A stretch of DNA of 40,311 nucleotides from NCBI GenBank assembly GCA_001838165.1, contig KV835905.1, forward strand, positions 37,369 through 77,679, written 5' to 3'. Shown piece by piece: positions 7,424-16,080 of the stretch. The notes under the pieces are model-generated. The model did no database searches. It worked only from the letters and a program-made list of their open reading frames with translations, and was not told the origin of the DNA. Position numbers and translations under genes: made by a program. This DNA is from Actinomyces sp. HMSC035G02. GTDB lineage: Bacteria > Actinomycetota > Actinomycetes > Actinomycetales > Actinomycetaceae. Within the stretch, counting starts at the first letter, position 1. Each line of letters starts with the position of its first letter.

Positions 7424-8062
7424 ATGGCACGAATCCTCTGCGTCGACAACTACGACTCGTTCGTCTTCACGATCGTGGGCTACCTGCGCCACCTGGGTGC
7501 GACCGTGGATGTCGTGCGCAATGATGTCGTGGATCCCGCCTGGTTCGAGGCCGGCTACGACGGCATCCTCATCTCCCCCGGACCCGGCGACCCCAAGAGC
7601 GCCGGTGCCTCCCTGCAGACCATCGCCGACTGCGCCGAGCACGGCATCCCGATGCTGGGAGTGTGCCTGGGACACCAGGCCCTCGGCGAGCTTTTCGGCG
7701 CGACCGTCGGGCACGCGCCCGAGCTCATGCACGGCAAGACCTCCGTCATCACGCACGACGGGCACGGCGTCTTCGAGGGCGTGCCCTCGCCGCTAACCGT
7801 CACCCGCTACCATTCGCTGACGATCGACCCCGCGACCATGCCCGACGAGCTCGAGGTTTCCGCGAGCACCGAGTCCGGCATCATCATGGGCGTGCGCCAC
7901 CGCTCCCTGCCCCTCGAGGGCGTCCAGTTCCACCCCGAGTCCGTCATGACCCAGTCCGGGCACCTCATGTTCGCCAACTGGCTGGCGGCCTGCGGCGATA
8001 CCGACGCGCGCGAGCGGGCCGTGTCCCTGAAGCCCGTCGTCGCGGAGCGTTTCAAGCTGTAG
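7424..8062 (+). CDS. pabA: Glutamine amidotransferase, anthranilate/aminodeoxychorismate synthase component II
   Basis: 212 aa. It hydrolyses glutamine and passes ammonia to a chorismate-using partner, giving anthranilate (tryptophan) or 4-amino-4-deoxychorismate (folate). The start ATG precedes the conserved ARILCVDNYDSFVFT and has AAAGGA upstream. The oxyanion strand SPGPGDPKSAG is at 51-61. The nucleophile is Cys81 (GVCLGHQALGELFG), and His170 and Glu172 (QFHPES) complete the triad. No component I gene is in the window, so trpG or pabA cannot be separated by context; this locus in actinobacteria is usually annotated pabA-like. It is followed by a repeat-filled gap. Confidence 0.9.
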   Translation: MARILCVDNYDSFVFTIVGYLRHLGATVDVVRNDVVDPAWFEAGYDGILISPGPGDPKSAGASLQTIADCAEHGIPMLGVCLGHQALGELFGATVGHAPELMHGKTSVITHDGHGVFEGVPSPLTVTRYHSLTIDPATMPDELEVSASTESGIIMGVRHRSLPLEGVQFHPESVMTQSGHLMFANWLAACGDTDARERAVSLKPVVAERFKL

Positions 8063-8254
8063 GCGTTGCGGAGGCTTCTTCCGTTCCGGGCTCCTGCGGC
8101 GCCTCGGCCGCAGAAGCGCTGGTGGGGTGACGTGGTGACGACGGTGCTGCGCACATGCCGACGGAGGTGGCGCCCACGTGGCTACCGAATCAAGTGTTGC
8201 GGCGACGCGGCTGTTGATCTGCTTGTCGGGAGGTGCTTCCGGACAGGGGGCAAA

Positions 8255-8361
8255 CATCCGGATAGGTTACGAGCATCCGGATAGGTTATGCGTATCCGGA
8301 TAGCTTATTAACCTATCCGGATGTCGATAACCTATCCAGATCGGTGTTTCCTATCCAGATC
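8255..8361. repeat. Array type 1, copy 1: 19-bp-period units, three direct then three inverted
   Basis: CATCCGGATAGGTTAC-like units begin at 8255, 8274 and 8293. Their complements (TTAACCTATCCGGATG and variants) begin at 8308, 8327 and 8346. The spacing is exactly 19 bp within each half and 15 bp across the centre. Confidence 0.9.
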
Positions 8362-8412
8362 GTTGGGCGACGAAGCCCGCTTTCTTCACATTCGTGCTCG
8401 TCAGCTGGGGAG

Positions 8413-8496
8413 CAGTGGGGGGTTTGCACTACTTGGGGCATTCGGAGAGTGTGTCGTCGGCGTGTTGGTGGCTCGTGTCGTGCAAACCCCCCACTG
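8413..8496. repeat. 17-bp perfect inverted repeat with 50-nt spacer
   Basis: CAGTGGGGGGTTTGCAC at 8413-8429 is exactly complementary to 8480-8496. It sits between the two array types in the pabA-pknB gap and could form a long stem-loop. Confidence 0.85.
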
Positions 8497-8528
8497 AACG
8501 ATGCCGTTGCCGCGAAAGTTCTTGTTCC

Positions 8529-8622
8529 TTTGTGGTGTTACACCATTTCGGGAGCATTACACCCCTTCCGAGCCGGTGCAATGCTCCCTAAGTGGTGTAA
8601 TGCTCCCTAACAGATGTAGCGC
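8529..8622. repeat. Array type 2, copy 1: GGTGTAATGCTCCCTAA units at 19-bp period, inverted
   Basis: The left units read TTACACC, ending at 8544 and 8563 (19 bp apart). The right units read GGTG(T/C)AATGCTCCCTAA, beginning at 8575 and 8594, with a decayed unit at 8613 (19 bp apart). The two halves are inverted relative to each other, as in array type 1. Confidence 0.85.
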
Positions 8623-8681
8623 GCTGTGAATCTTGGTAGGCGTGGCAGCTACCGTGCCGCAGATGTGCTTGTGGGCGGGTG

Positions 8682-8807
8682 CATCCGGATAGGTTACGAG
8701 CATCCGGATAGGTTATGCGTATCCGGATAGCTTATTAACCTATCCGGATGTCGATAACCTATCCACATCGTCATAACCTATCCACATCGTCATAACCTAT
8801 CCACGTC
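8682..8807. repeat. Array type 1, copy 2: three direct and four inverted 19-bp-period units
   Basis: Direct units start at 8682, 8701 and 8720. Inverted units start at 8735, 8754, 8773 and 8792. The first half is nearly identical to copy 1 at 8255. The last inverted units read ATAACCTATCCACATC. Confidence 0.9.
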
Positions 8808-8923
8808 AGGGACCGCCTTCCCGCCGCGCGTGTTGGCCGCGCCCGCATGCAGTGAGGTCCGTGTCGCCGCACAGCACCTATCTGCCAAGTGACTGGTCAG
8901 CTGATGCGCGGTGTGGCGGCCAT

Positions 8924-8983
8924 CCCGCGCACGCCCGCGCACACCCGCGCACGCCCGCGCACACCCGCGCACACCCGCGCACA
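8924..8983. repeat. Six tandem 10-bp units CCCGCGCACR
   Basis: Six uninterrupted units alternate between CCCGCGCACG and CCCGCGCACA, just before the pknB terminator. This is a simple repeat that could vary in number by slippage. Confidence 0.85.
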
Positions 8984-8986
8984 CAG

Positions 8987-9030
8987 TGAGGCCCGCGCCG
9001 CAGGAATTCTCCTCGCAGGCGCGGGCCTCA
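8987..9030 (-). terminator. Terminator hairpin of the kinase operon
   Basis: TGAGGCCCGCGCC at 8987-8999 pairs perfectly with 9018-9030 (13 bp, 18-nt loop). It lies about 56 bp beyond the pknB stop, at the end of the fhaA-to-pknB operon. Confidence 0.7.
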
Positions 9031-9086
9031 GTGATCAACGGGAACAACTACGAAGCTGTACTACCGCGACGCGGCCCGGGGCTCAC

Positions 9087-11117
9087 TCAGTGGTGGGCGT
9101 TCCCGTTATTGTTGCCGTTGTTGCCGCCGTTGTTTCCGTTCTGGCTGCCCTTCGATACCTTCAACTTCACGGTCGAATTCTTGTCCACCTTCGAACCCTC
9201 GCCGGGCTCGACGGAGAGGACCTGGCCGGCGGGCTGGTTGCCTGCGACCTCTTCGACGGTGACGGTCAGGCCCAGGGCCTTGAGCTGCGCCTCGGCGTCG
9301 TCACGGCCCATGCCCACGACGGTCGGAATCTCCACCTGTGCGGCCTTGCCATTCGAGACGGATACGCCCACGGTGGTGCCCTTCTTGACCTTCGTGCCGG
9401 TCGCGGGATCCTGCTCGACGATGCGGTCCTTCTCCTTCTCGGAGTCGACGCTCGTCACGTTGCCCAGCTCCAGGCCGACGGCCTTCAGGGTGCTGCGCGC
9501 CTGATCCTGGGTCATGCCCGACAGGTCAGGCACGTCCACCTGGTCCGAACCGGAGGACAGGTAGGCGCGGATCGTCTGACCGGCCTTCACCTTGGAACCG
9601 GGAGAGGGGTTGGTCTGCGCGACCTTGCCCTCGGGAACGGTGTCGGAGGCAACCTTGCTGGAGTCGAGCTCCCACTTCAGGCCCAGGGCCTCGATTGCCT
9701 TGCGGGCGTCGTCGGGGCTCATGCCAACGAGGTTGTCCGGCAGGGTCACCGAATCGGGGCCGGAGGAGATGGTGACGCGAACGGTCGCGCCCTTCTCGGC
9801 CTGCGTGCCCGCTGTGGGGTCGGTGGAGGCCACGGAGCCCTCAGCGACGGTGTCGGAGGCGACCTTGTCGGGGTTGAGTTCCCACGTGAAGCCCGCCTGT
9901 TCGATCTGGGTCTTCGCCTCGGCCTGGGTCAGGCCGACGACGTTGGGAACCGCAACCGACTCGGGCTGGGCGGCGCCGCGCGTCAGGGCCCACACCGAGC
10001 CGCCGATCAGCAGCAGGGCGATGAGCACGACGGTCACGATGATCGCCGTGCGACGCTTGCGGGCCTTGGCGGCCTCGTTCGCGGAGTCATCGGTAGCAAC
10101 CGCGGGCAGCGACGTGGAGGTCGCGGCCATCGCCGCGGCGGGCGCATGGCTGGGGACCGCCGCCATCGGCGTGGTCGCGGCGGTGCGCGCGGACGCCACG
10201 CCGGCGGCGGGCAGGACCTCGGTCGCCCACGAGTCGGCGGGCGGTGCACCCACGTCGAGGCCTCGGGCCACGCGCTGCAGGTCCGCGAGCATGGCCGCGG
10301 CGCTCGGGTAGCGGTCCTCGCGGTTCTTCGCCAGGGCCTTGAGCACGACGCGGTCGAGGGAGTCCGGGATGTCGGACAGGATCGACGAGGGCGTGGGCGG
10401 GATCTGCTCGACGTGCTGGTAGGCGACGGCGACGGCCGAGTCGCCCTTGAAGGGCGGGCGGCCCGTCAGCAGCTCGAAGAGAACGACGCCGGTCGAATAC
10501 AGGTCGGAGCGAGCGTCAACGGCCTCGCCGCGAGCCTGCTCGGGGGAGAGGTACTGGGCGGTGCCCACGACGGCGTTCGTCTGCGTCATCGTGGCCTGCG
10601 AGTCCGTCAGGGCGCGCGCGATGCCAAAGTCCATGACCTTGACCTTGCCGTCCGACGTCAGCATGATGTTGCCAGGCTTGATGTCGCGGTGCACCAGGTG
10701 GTTCGCGTGCGAGTACTGGAGGGCGGACAGGACGCCAGACACGATCTCGATGGCCTCGTTGATCGGAACGGCCGTACCGTCGGAGATCAGGTCCTTGACC
10801 GTGTGCCCCTCGACGTACTCCATGACGATGTAAGGCACCGCGATCGAACGGCCGGTCGCATCCTCGATGATCTCCTCGCCCGTGTCGTACACGGCGACGA
10901 TGTTCGGGTGATTCAGCGACGCTGCCGACTGCGCTTCGCGACGGAAGCGCGCCTGGAAGATCGAGTCCTGCGCCAGATCGCGGCGCAGCATCTTGATTGC
11001 TACGACGCGCGACAGGCGAGTGTCGAAGCCCAGGTGGACTTCGGCCATTCCGCCTCGCCCAATGAGCGAGCGGACCTCGTATCGGCCAGCTAGACGGTGG
11101 GCCATGGGCTCTGCCAT
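9087..11117 (-). CDS. pknB: Serine/threonine protein kinase PknB with four PASTA domains
   Basis: 676 aa membrane receptor kinase that senses muropeptides or lipid II and controls growth and division. The kinase domain is at about 13-275: glycine loop GRGGMAEVHLG, Lys42, HRDIKPGN with Asp145, and DFG with Asp163, followed by an activation loop with phosphorylatable Thr. An Ala/Thr linker leads to one span at about 357-378. Four PASTA repeats follow at about 388-452, 455-521, 526-589 and 594-656, each starting around a VPxxxG-like motif. The tail is Asn/Gly-rich (NGNNGGNNGNNNGNAHH), which is unusual. The ATG at 11117 has a strong AAGGAGG and overlaps pknA by 28 bp. It is the last gene of the operon. 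Confidence 0.97.
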   Translation of the reverse strand: MAEPMAHRLAGRYEVRSLIGRGGMAEVHLGFDTRLSRVVAIKMLRRDLAQDSIFQARFRREAQSAASLNHPNIVAVYDTGEEIIEDATGRSIAVPYIVMEYVEGHTVKDLISDGTAVPINEAIEIVSGVLSALQYSHANHLVHRDIKPGNIMLTSDGKVKVMDFGIARALTDSQATMTQTNAVVGTAQYLSPEQARGEAVDARSDLYSTGVVLFELLTGRPPFKGDSAVAVAYQHVEQIPPTPSSILSDIPDSLDRVVLKALAKNREDRYPSAAAMLADLQRVARGLDVGAPPADSWATEVLPAAGVASARTAATTPMAAVPSHAPAAAMAATSTSLPAVATDDSANEAAKARKRRTAIIVTVVLIALLLIGGSVWALTRGAAQPESVAVPNVVGLTQAEAKTQIEQAGFTWELNPDKVASDTVAEGSVASTDPTAGTQAEKGATVRVTISSGPDSVTLPDNLVGMSPDDARKAIEALGLKWELDSSKVASDTVPEGKVAQTNPSPGSKVKAGQTIRAYLSSGSDQVDVPDLSGMTQDQARSTLKAVGLELGNVTSVDSEKEKDRIVEQDPATGTKVKKGTTVGVSVSNGKAAQVEIPTVVGMGRDDAEAQLKALGLTVTVEEVAGNQPAGQVLSVEPGEGSKVDKNSTVKLKVSKGSQNGNNGGNNGNNNGNAHH

Positions 11118-13249
11118 GTCCTAACCTCCTTGATAATGTGTGCTCCCGCACTTGGTTGTATCAGGGAGCCAAGCATGTTCTTGATCGTAATAGCTGCGAG
11201 CACGATGAGCGCAATCACGATGATTGCGACGATGACCGCGCGAATAATCTGCCTGGATGCTGGGACGGGTGGTGCGACGACGCTGCGCGAGTACGCGGTC
11301 TTGGCCGCCGGACGGCTGCGTTGCGCGCTGCGAGCGTCGAGCTCGTGCCAGCGCGGGCCGCGCTTGCCCTTCTCGGGCCGCGGCTCGTAAACCGAGCGTC
11401 GCTGGCGCGTCGAGTCTGTGGCTGCGCGAGGCTGGGGAACGGTCCCGTACACGCGCGGCGACGAGGCCGTGGCTGCCTTGTCGCGGCGAGGCGACTCGGA
11501 GCGGACGGGCTGGGGAATGCTGGGGGCCGCTTGGCGGGCTGCCTGACGCTTCGCTTCTTCGGCTTCGCGGCGTTTGCGGGCCTCGCGTAGTTCACGGGCC
11601 TCGAGTATTTCGCGTTGGCGCCGTTCTTCCTCGCGGGCGACAGCTGCGCGGCGCTGCTCCTCGGCGGCGTCCTCGGCCTGGCGGGCCGCCTCACGCTGGC
11701 GCAGTCGCTCGGCGAGGGCGGCTCGTCGGTCCTGCGGCTCGGCTGCCTGAGGGGTTGCGGGCACTGCTGTTTGTGCTGGCTTTGTGTCGGCCGGGGGAGC
11801 CGGGATCGGCGCGGGGCGCTGCGCGGGTGCCGAGGCCTGGGGGCGCTGGGTCTTCTCGCTGCTGGGCTGTGGGACCTGCTCGGAGCGAGCGGGAGCCGCG
11901 TGCCTCGGGATAGAACCCGTGGTCGGGCGGGCGGTGGCGGCCTGCGCGGGCGTAGGAGCAGCGGGTGCGGGTGCTGGGACTGCCGCGTGGCGTCCGGTCG
12001 AGGTCAGCGATCGGACGGCACCCGACACCGCGGGCGCCTGCTCGCCGGTCGTCTCGGGGTGCAGGCGACGAATCCGAGTGGGAGCGGATACGGGGCGAGA
12101 GATCGGGGGGACCTCGGCCTCGTCGAGGATGCGCGGGACGGCGGCGTGGCGACCCGTGATCGGGATCGGGGCCGAGGAGGGGGCGATCGTCGTCGCTTCG
12201 TCGAGGACGGGCAGCTTGGCGTGACGGCCCGTCGTCGCGCGCACCTTCGGGGTCAGACCCGAGGGGGGCTGCAGCATCTCGTCGGGCAGCGTACGACGCG
12301 TCAGGTGGCGCACGGGCGCGACGATCGGCACGGACGGCTGGACGGGCGTACGGACCTCTTCGGGGCGCTGCGCGGCCTTCGGCAGGGGCAGCGGGCGAGG
12401 GGTCACGGAGACGCCCATCGCCTTGGCTGCGCTCGCGATTTCGCGCACGGCTGCGGATCCGGACTCGGGGCGCTTCGCGGGGTCCTTCTCCAGCAGGTGC
12501 AGGATGACGTCGGCCAGGGGTTCGGGCACGAAGTCCGGCAGTGGCGGGACGGGATCGTTGACGTGCGCGAAGGCGATGTCCACCTGGGTTTCGCCGGTGA
12601 ACGGGCGTCGACCGGCCGCGGCCTCGTAGGCGATGACGCCGAGGGCGTAGAGGTCGCCGATGGGGGTGGCGACCTCGCCCATGGCCTGCTCGGGCGGCAG
12701 GTACTGGGCGGTGCCCATGACCATGCCCGCAGCGGTCAGGTTGACCTGGCCCTTCGCGCGAGAGATGCCGAAGTCCGTCAGCTTCACCATGCCGTCAGGG
12801 CGAACAATAATGTTCGCGGGCTTGATGTCGCGGTGCACGACGCCCGCGCGCGCGGCAGCGCCCAGCGCCATCGCGACCTGCACGAGGATCGGCATGAGGT
12901 ACTCGGGCGAGATGCGGGAGCCGCCGCGCAGGTAATCCGTCAGCGGGTGGCCGTCGACGAGCTCCATGATGATCCAGCCGATGCCGTCTTCCTCGCCCGA
13001 ATCCTGGGTGTTGGCGATGTTCGGGTGCGAGATCGACATCGAGTTACGGGCCTCAAGGCGCAGGCGGGACAGCGAGAGCTCCTCGCCCGTCAGCTCGGGG
13101 CGCAGGACCTTCGCGGCGACGATATGGCCGCTGACGCGGTCGCGGGCCTTCCACACCTCGCCCATGCCGCCCTGGGCGATCGGGGTGAGCAGCGTGTAGC
13201 GCCCCCCGAGCACCCGCCCGGCACCGGAAGTCATGCGTGGCGTACTCAC
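11090..13249 (-). CDS. pknA: Serine/threonine protein kinase PknA-like, with extended linker and C-terminal anchor
   Basis: 719 aa, clearly longer than the roughly 430-aa PknA of mycobacteria. The kinase domain is at about 17-280: AQGGMGEVWKA, Lys47, HRDIKPAN with Asp141, and DFG with Asp159. A Pro/Ala/Thr-rich linker with repeated GRHA boxes (TGRHAKLP, TGRHAAVP) runs from about 285 to 500. A highly charged Glu/Arg/Ala helix (AERLRQREAARQAEDAAEEQ region), probably a coiled coil, follows at about 510-580. One span is near 668-690 and there is a short outer tail without PASTA domains. The GTG start overlaps the pbpA stop by 4 bp (GTGA). The long linker is the odd feature. Confidence 0.95.
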   Translation of the reverse strand: MSTPRMTSGAGRVLGGRYTLLTPIAQGGMGEVWKARDRVSGHIVAAKVLRPELTGEELSLSRLRLEARNSMSISHPNIANTQDSGEEDGIGWIIMELVDGHPLTDYLRGGSRISPEYLMPILVQVAMALGAAARAGVVHRDIKPANIIVRPDGMVKLTDFGISRAKGQVNLTAAGMVMGTAQYLPPEQAMGEVATPIGDLYALGVIAYEAAAGRRPFTGETQVDIAFAHVNDPVPPLPDFVPEPLADVILHLLEKDPAKRPESGSAAVREIASAAKAMGVSVTPRPLPLPKAAQRPEEVRTPVQPSVPIVAPVRHLTRRTLPDEMLQPPSGLTPKVRATTGRHAKLPVLDEATTIAPSSAPIPITGRHAAVPRILDEAEVPPISRPVSAPTRIRRLHPETTGEQAPAVSGAVRSLTSTGRHAAVPAPAPAAPTPAQAATARPTTGSIPRHAAPARSEQVPQPSSEKTQRPQASAPAQRPAPIPAPPADTKPAQTAVPATPQAAEPQDRRAALAERLRQREAARQAEDAAEEQRRAAVAREEERRQREILEARELREARKRREAEEAKRQAARQAAPSIPQPVRSESPRRDKAATASSPRVYGTVPQPRAATDSTRQRRSVYEPRPEKGKRGPRWHELDARSAQRSRPAAKTAYSRSVVAPPVPASRQIIRAVIVAIIVIALIVLAAITIKNMLGSLIQPSAGAHIIKEVRTWQSPWPTV

Positions 13250-14697
13250 TGCAGCCCCGCTTCCAGGAGAGCGCGGGCGATCGGGCCGGCCACGTCTCCG
13301 CCGTGCAGCGTGGGGTTGGTGTCATCGCCCTCGACGAGGACCGCGAAAGCGATGCGCGGGCTGTCCGCCGGTGCGAAACCGACGGCCCAGGCGTTCGCGC
13401 GGTCGCCGTTGCCGGTCTCAGCGGTGCCGGTCTTGGCGGCCACAGCCACGTTCGGCAGGGCCATCGTGGTGCCGGTGCCGTAGGGCTGGGAGACGACCGC
13501 TTCCATCATGGCGCGCAGCTTCGAGGCCGTCTCCGACGAGATCGGTCGGCCGGCGTCGGTCGGGCTGTTCGTGCGCACGACCTGGTTGTCGGCGTCCACG
13601 ATCGAGTCGATGAGGTAGGGGGTCATCATCTGGCCGTCGTTCGCGATGGCCTGGGCGACCTGTGCCATCTGCAGAGGCGTCGTCTGGACCGTGTACTGGC
13701 CGATCGAGCTCATCGCGAGCTGCGCGGCGTCCGCGTCGGCGGGGAACACGGAGGGTGTCACCGTCAGCGGGATCTGCGATTCGCGGCCGAAACCGAAGCG
13801 GTTCGTCACGTCGACGAGCTGCTGGTTCGTCAGCTGCTCGGAAGCCAGCACGAAGGTCGTGTTGCACGAGCGCGCGAAGGCCTCGGTCAGCGTCGGGTTG
13901 CCGTCGCCGCAGGTCGAGGACTCGATGTTGGAGACCTCGGTGGCCGTGCCCGGCAGGGTCGTCGACACGGGGGAAGGCATGTGCATATCCGGGTCGGCGA
14001 TGCCGTTTTCGATGAGGGCGATCGTCGTCAGGATCTTGAACGTCGAACCGGGGGCGTAGCGCTGCGAGATCGCGCGGTTGAGCAGCGGGTTGTTCGGGTC
14101 CGAGGACAGGGTGGAGAACGCGTCGGTCACCGCGCCGGCGTCGGAGGAGGCCAGCTGGTTCGGGTCGAAGGTCGGCGAGGAGTACATCGCCAGGACCGCG
14201 CCAGTTTTGGCGTCGAGGGCCACGACGGCGCCCTTGCGGTTACCGAGGGCCTCGGCCGCGGCCTTCTGCATCTGCGAGTTCAGGGTGAGGGAGACGCCGC
14301 CGCCCTGACGGTTCTGGCCCGTCAGGAGGTTGCGCAGGCGCTGCCCGAGCAGGGTCTGGGACTGGCCGTCCAGGACGTCCTCCTCGGTGGCCTCGATGCC
14401 CGTCGACGCGTTGCCCACCGACGAGAAGTAGCCCGTGACCGGCGCGTACAGCGGCCCCTCGGCGTAGGTGCGCACGTAGCGCTTCGAGTCTTCCTCGCGC
14501 TCCGAAGATGCGATCGCCGTCTTGTCAACGATGATCGGGCCGCGGTCGGTTTCGGCCGCGTGCAGAATCGTGCGCTGGTTGCGAGCGTCGGCGTTGAGCG
14601 AGGACGCGGAAATGAACTGCGTGTTCGTGATGCCCACACCCAGGAGGGCGAACATCAGGAGAACGATGATGAAGATCTTACGAATCTGGTTATTCAC
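13246..14697 (-). CDS. pbpA: Penicillin-binding protein 2 / PbpA, class B transpeptidase
   Basis: 483 aa. It cross-links peptidoglycan with its RodA/FtsW partner. One N-terminal anchor is at about 7-25, a dimerisation domain at about 50-130, and a transpeptidase domain after that. All three active-site motifs are present: SxxK with Ser218 (PGSTFK), SxN at 277-279 (SCN) and KTG at 422-424 (AKTGTAE). The GTG start lies 3 bp after the rodA stop, so translation is coupled. It is in the standard rodA-pbpA-pknA-pknB order and is a likely direct target of the adjacent kinases. Confidence 0.96.
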   Translation of the reverse strand: MNNQIRKIFIIVLLMFALLGVGITNTQFISASSLNADARNQRTILHAAETDRGPIIVDKTAIASSEREEDSKRYVRTYAEGPLYAPVTGYFSSVGNASTGIEATEEDVLDGQSQTLLGQRLRNLLTGQNRQGGGVSLTLNSQMQKAAAEALGNRKGAVVALDAKTGAVLAMYSSPTFDPNQLASSDAGAVTDAFSTLSSDPNNPLLNRAISQRYAPGSTFKILTTIALIENGIADPDMHMPSPVSTTLPGTATEVSNIESSTCGDGNPTLTEAFARSCNTTFVLASEQLTNQQLVDVTNRFGFGRESQIPLTVTPSVFPADADAAQLAMSSIGQYTVQTTPLQMAQVAQAIANDGQMMTPYLIDSIVDADNQVVRTNSPTDAGRPISSETASKLRAMMEAVVSQPYGTGTTMALPNVAVAAKTGTAETGNGDRANAWAVGFAPADSPRIAFAVLVEGDDTNPTLHGGDVAGPIARALLEAGLQ

Positions 14698-14700
14698 GGC

Positions 14701-16080
14701 TCACTCACCCACTCCAACGGCAGGCTGGATGCCGGAGTTCCACGGCGCGGGGGTCGAGGCCGGGCGGCGAGCAGCGTCCGACACGCGGATCAGCAGCGCG
14801 ACGGTGATCCACGAGGACACCATCGACGAGCCGCCCGCAGCCAGGAACGGGGCCGTCAGGCCGGTCAGCGGAATGATGCGCGTGATGCCGCCGAGCACCA
14901 CGAACAGCTGAATGGCCAGCGAGAAGCTCAGGCCGGTCGCCAGGAGCTTGCCGAAGCCGTCGCGCACCGTCAGTGCCGCGCGCAGGCCTCGCTGGATGAG
15001 GATCAGGTACAGGACGAGGATGGCGGCCATGCCGGTCAGCCCCAGCTCCTCCGCGAAGGAGGACAGGATGAAGTCCGAGTTCGCCAGCGGCACGAGCTGC
15101 GGGTAGCCGCGTCCCCAACCGGTGCCCATGAGGCCGCCGGAGGCCTGACCGAACAGGCCCTGGACGAGCTGGTAGGACCCGTGGTCGTATACGTCGGAAT
15201 CCAGGGCGTTGAGCCAGATGTTGAAGCGCGTCTGCACGTGGCTGAACGACTTCACGGCGATCGCGACTGCCGGCACGAAGAGCGTGAAACCGATGACCAG
15301 CCACGACACGCGGTTTGTCGCCACGTACAGCATCGCAACGAACAGGCCGAAGAAGAGCAGCGAGGTGCCCAGGTCGCGCTGCAGGACGAGGATCGCGATG
15401 CCGATCAGCCACACGACCATAATCGGGCCGAGGTCGCGGGCGCGCGGCAGGCGCATGCCCAGGAACTTACGCCCGCCGATCGCCAGGTTGTCGCGGTTCG
15501 TCACGAGGTATCCGGCGAAGAAAACAGCCAGCGTGATCTTCACGAGCTCACCGGGCTGGACGGAGATGGGACCCAGGTGGATCCACACGCGCGCGCCGAA
15601 GGTCTCCTGGCCCAGTCCGGGAATCATCGGCAGGAGCAGGAGGAACAGCGACAGCGCGCCGAAAGTGTAAGTGTAGCGGCGCAGCATGCGGTGGTCGCGC
15701 AGCATGATCAAGATGATGGCCGCGATAACGATCGCGATGCCCACGAAAAGCGCCTGGCGGAAGCCCACCACGGCCTCGTCCCTGCGCGCGTACGACAGGT
15801 CGAGGCGGTAGATCATCGCCAGTCCCAGGCCCGTCAGGGCGACGGCGACCGGCAGGATCACCGGGTCCGCGTAGGGGGCCAGGAAGTGCACGCCGACCTC
15901 GGCAATAATTGCGATCGCGACGAGCACGCCGACCTGCGTGAGCAGGTTCGCGGGGATCTCCCCCGTGTAGTTCAGCGAGGTCAGCACGTAGCCGGCGATG
16001 CCGACGGCCAGAGCCAGGCCCATGAGGGTCAGCTCCAGGAATCGGCGAGGCCGGGCGGGCGCGATCGATACGGTAGCCAT
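14701..16080 (-). CDS. rodA: RodA/FtsW family peptidoglycan glycosyltransferase (SEDS)
   Basis: 459 aa with about ten to twelve membrane segments. SEDS proteins polymerise lipid II into glycan strands with a class B PBP. The C-terminal part shows the conserved SDFILSSFAEELGLTG and the GLTAPFLAAGGSS signature. The ATG at 16080 overlaps the pstP stop (TAATG). The same frame stays open upstream to 16806 inside pstP, which is a shadow and not an N-terminal extension. Location next to pbpA and in the pstP-pknB operon supports RodA over the division-specific FtsW. Confidence 0.95.
   Translation of the reverse strand: MATVSIAPARPRRFLELTLMGLALAVGIAGYVLTSLNYTGEIPANLLTQVGVLVAIAIIAEVGVHFLAPYADPVILPVAVALTGLGLAMIYRLDLSYARRDEAVVGFRQALFVGIAIVIAAIILIMLRDHRMLRRYTYTFGALSLFLLLLPMIPGLGQETFGARVWIHLGPISVQPGELVKITLAVFFAGYLVTNRDNLAIGGRKFLGMRLPRARDLGPIMVVWLIGIAILVLQRDLGTSLLFFGLFVAMLYVATNRVSWLVIGFTLFVPAVAIAVKSFSHVQTRFNIWLNALDSDVYDHGSYQLVQGLFGQASGGLMGTGWGRGYPQLVPLANSDFILSSFAEELGLTGMAAILVLYLILIQRGLRAALTVRDGFGKLLATGLSFSLAIQLFVVLGGITRIIPLTGLTAPFLAAGGSSMVSSWITVALLIRVSDAARRPASTPAPWNSGIQPAVGVGE

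Larger units (their letters stand above)
8063..9086. other. Gene-free kilobase of structured repeats between pabA and pknB
   Basis: The 1,024-bp gap has no convincing gene. In order it holds a weak hairpin (8074-8117), a 19-bp-period array (8255-8361), a 17-bp inverted repeat (8413-8496), a second kind of 19-bp-period array (8529-8622), a second copy of the first array (8682-8807), six 10-bp tandem units (8924-8983) and the pknB terminator (8987-9030). It is more AT-rich than the neighbouring genes. Confidence 0.8.

Noticed and set aside
8255..8807. Possible CRISPR array
   Set aside because: Units are adjacent with 19-bp period, half are inverted, there are no unique spacers of 30 bp or more, and no cas genes are near.
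8889..11093. 734-aa open frame on the plus strand opposite pknB
   Set aside because: It mirrors the pknB frame in high-GC DNA, has no domain character, and the antisense pknB protein is certain.
12620..12640. A GACGAGGCCG-like match in the PknA kinase domain
   Set aside because: It codes the conserved kinase stretch YEAAAGRRPF, lacks the full motif and is explained by the protein.
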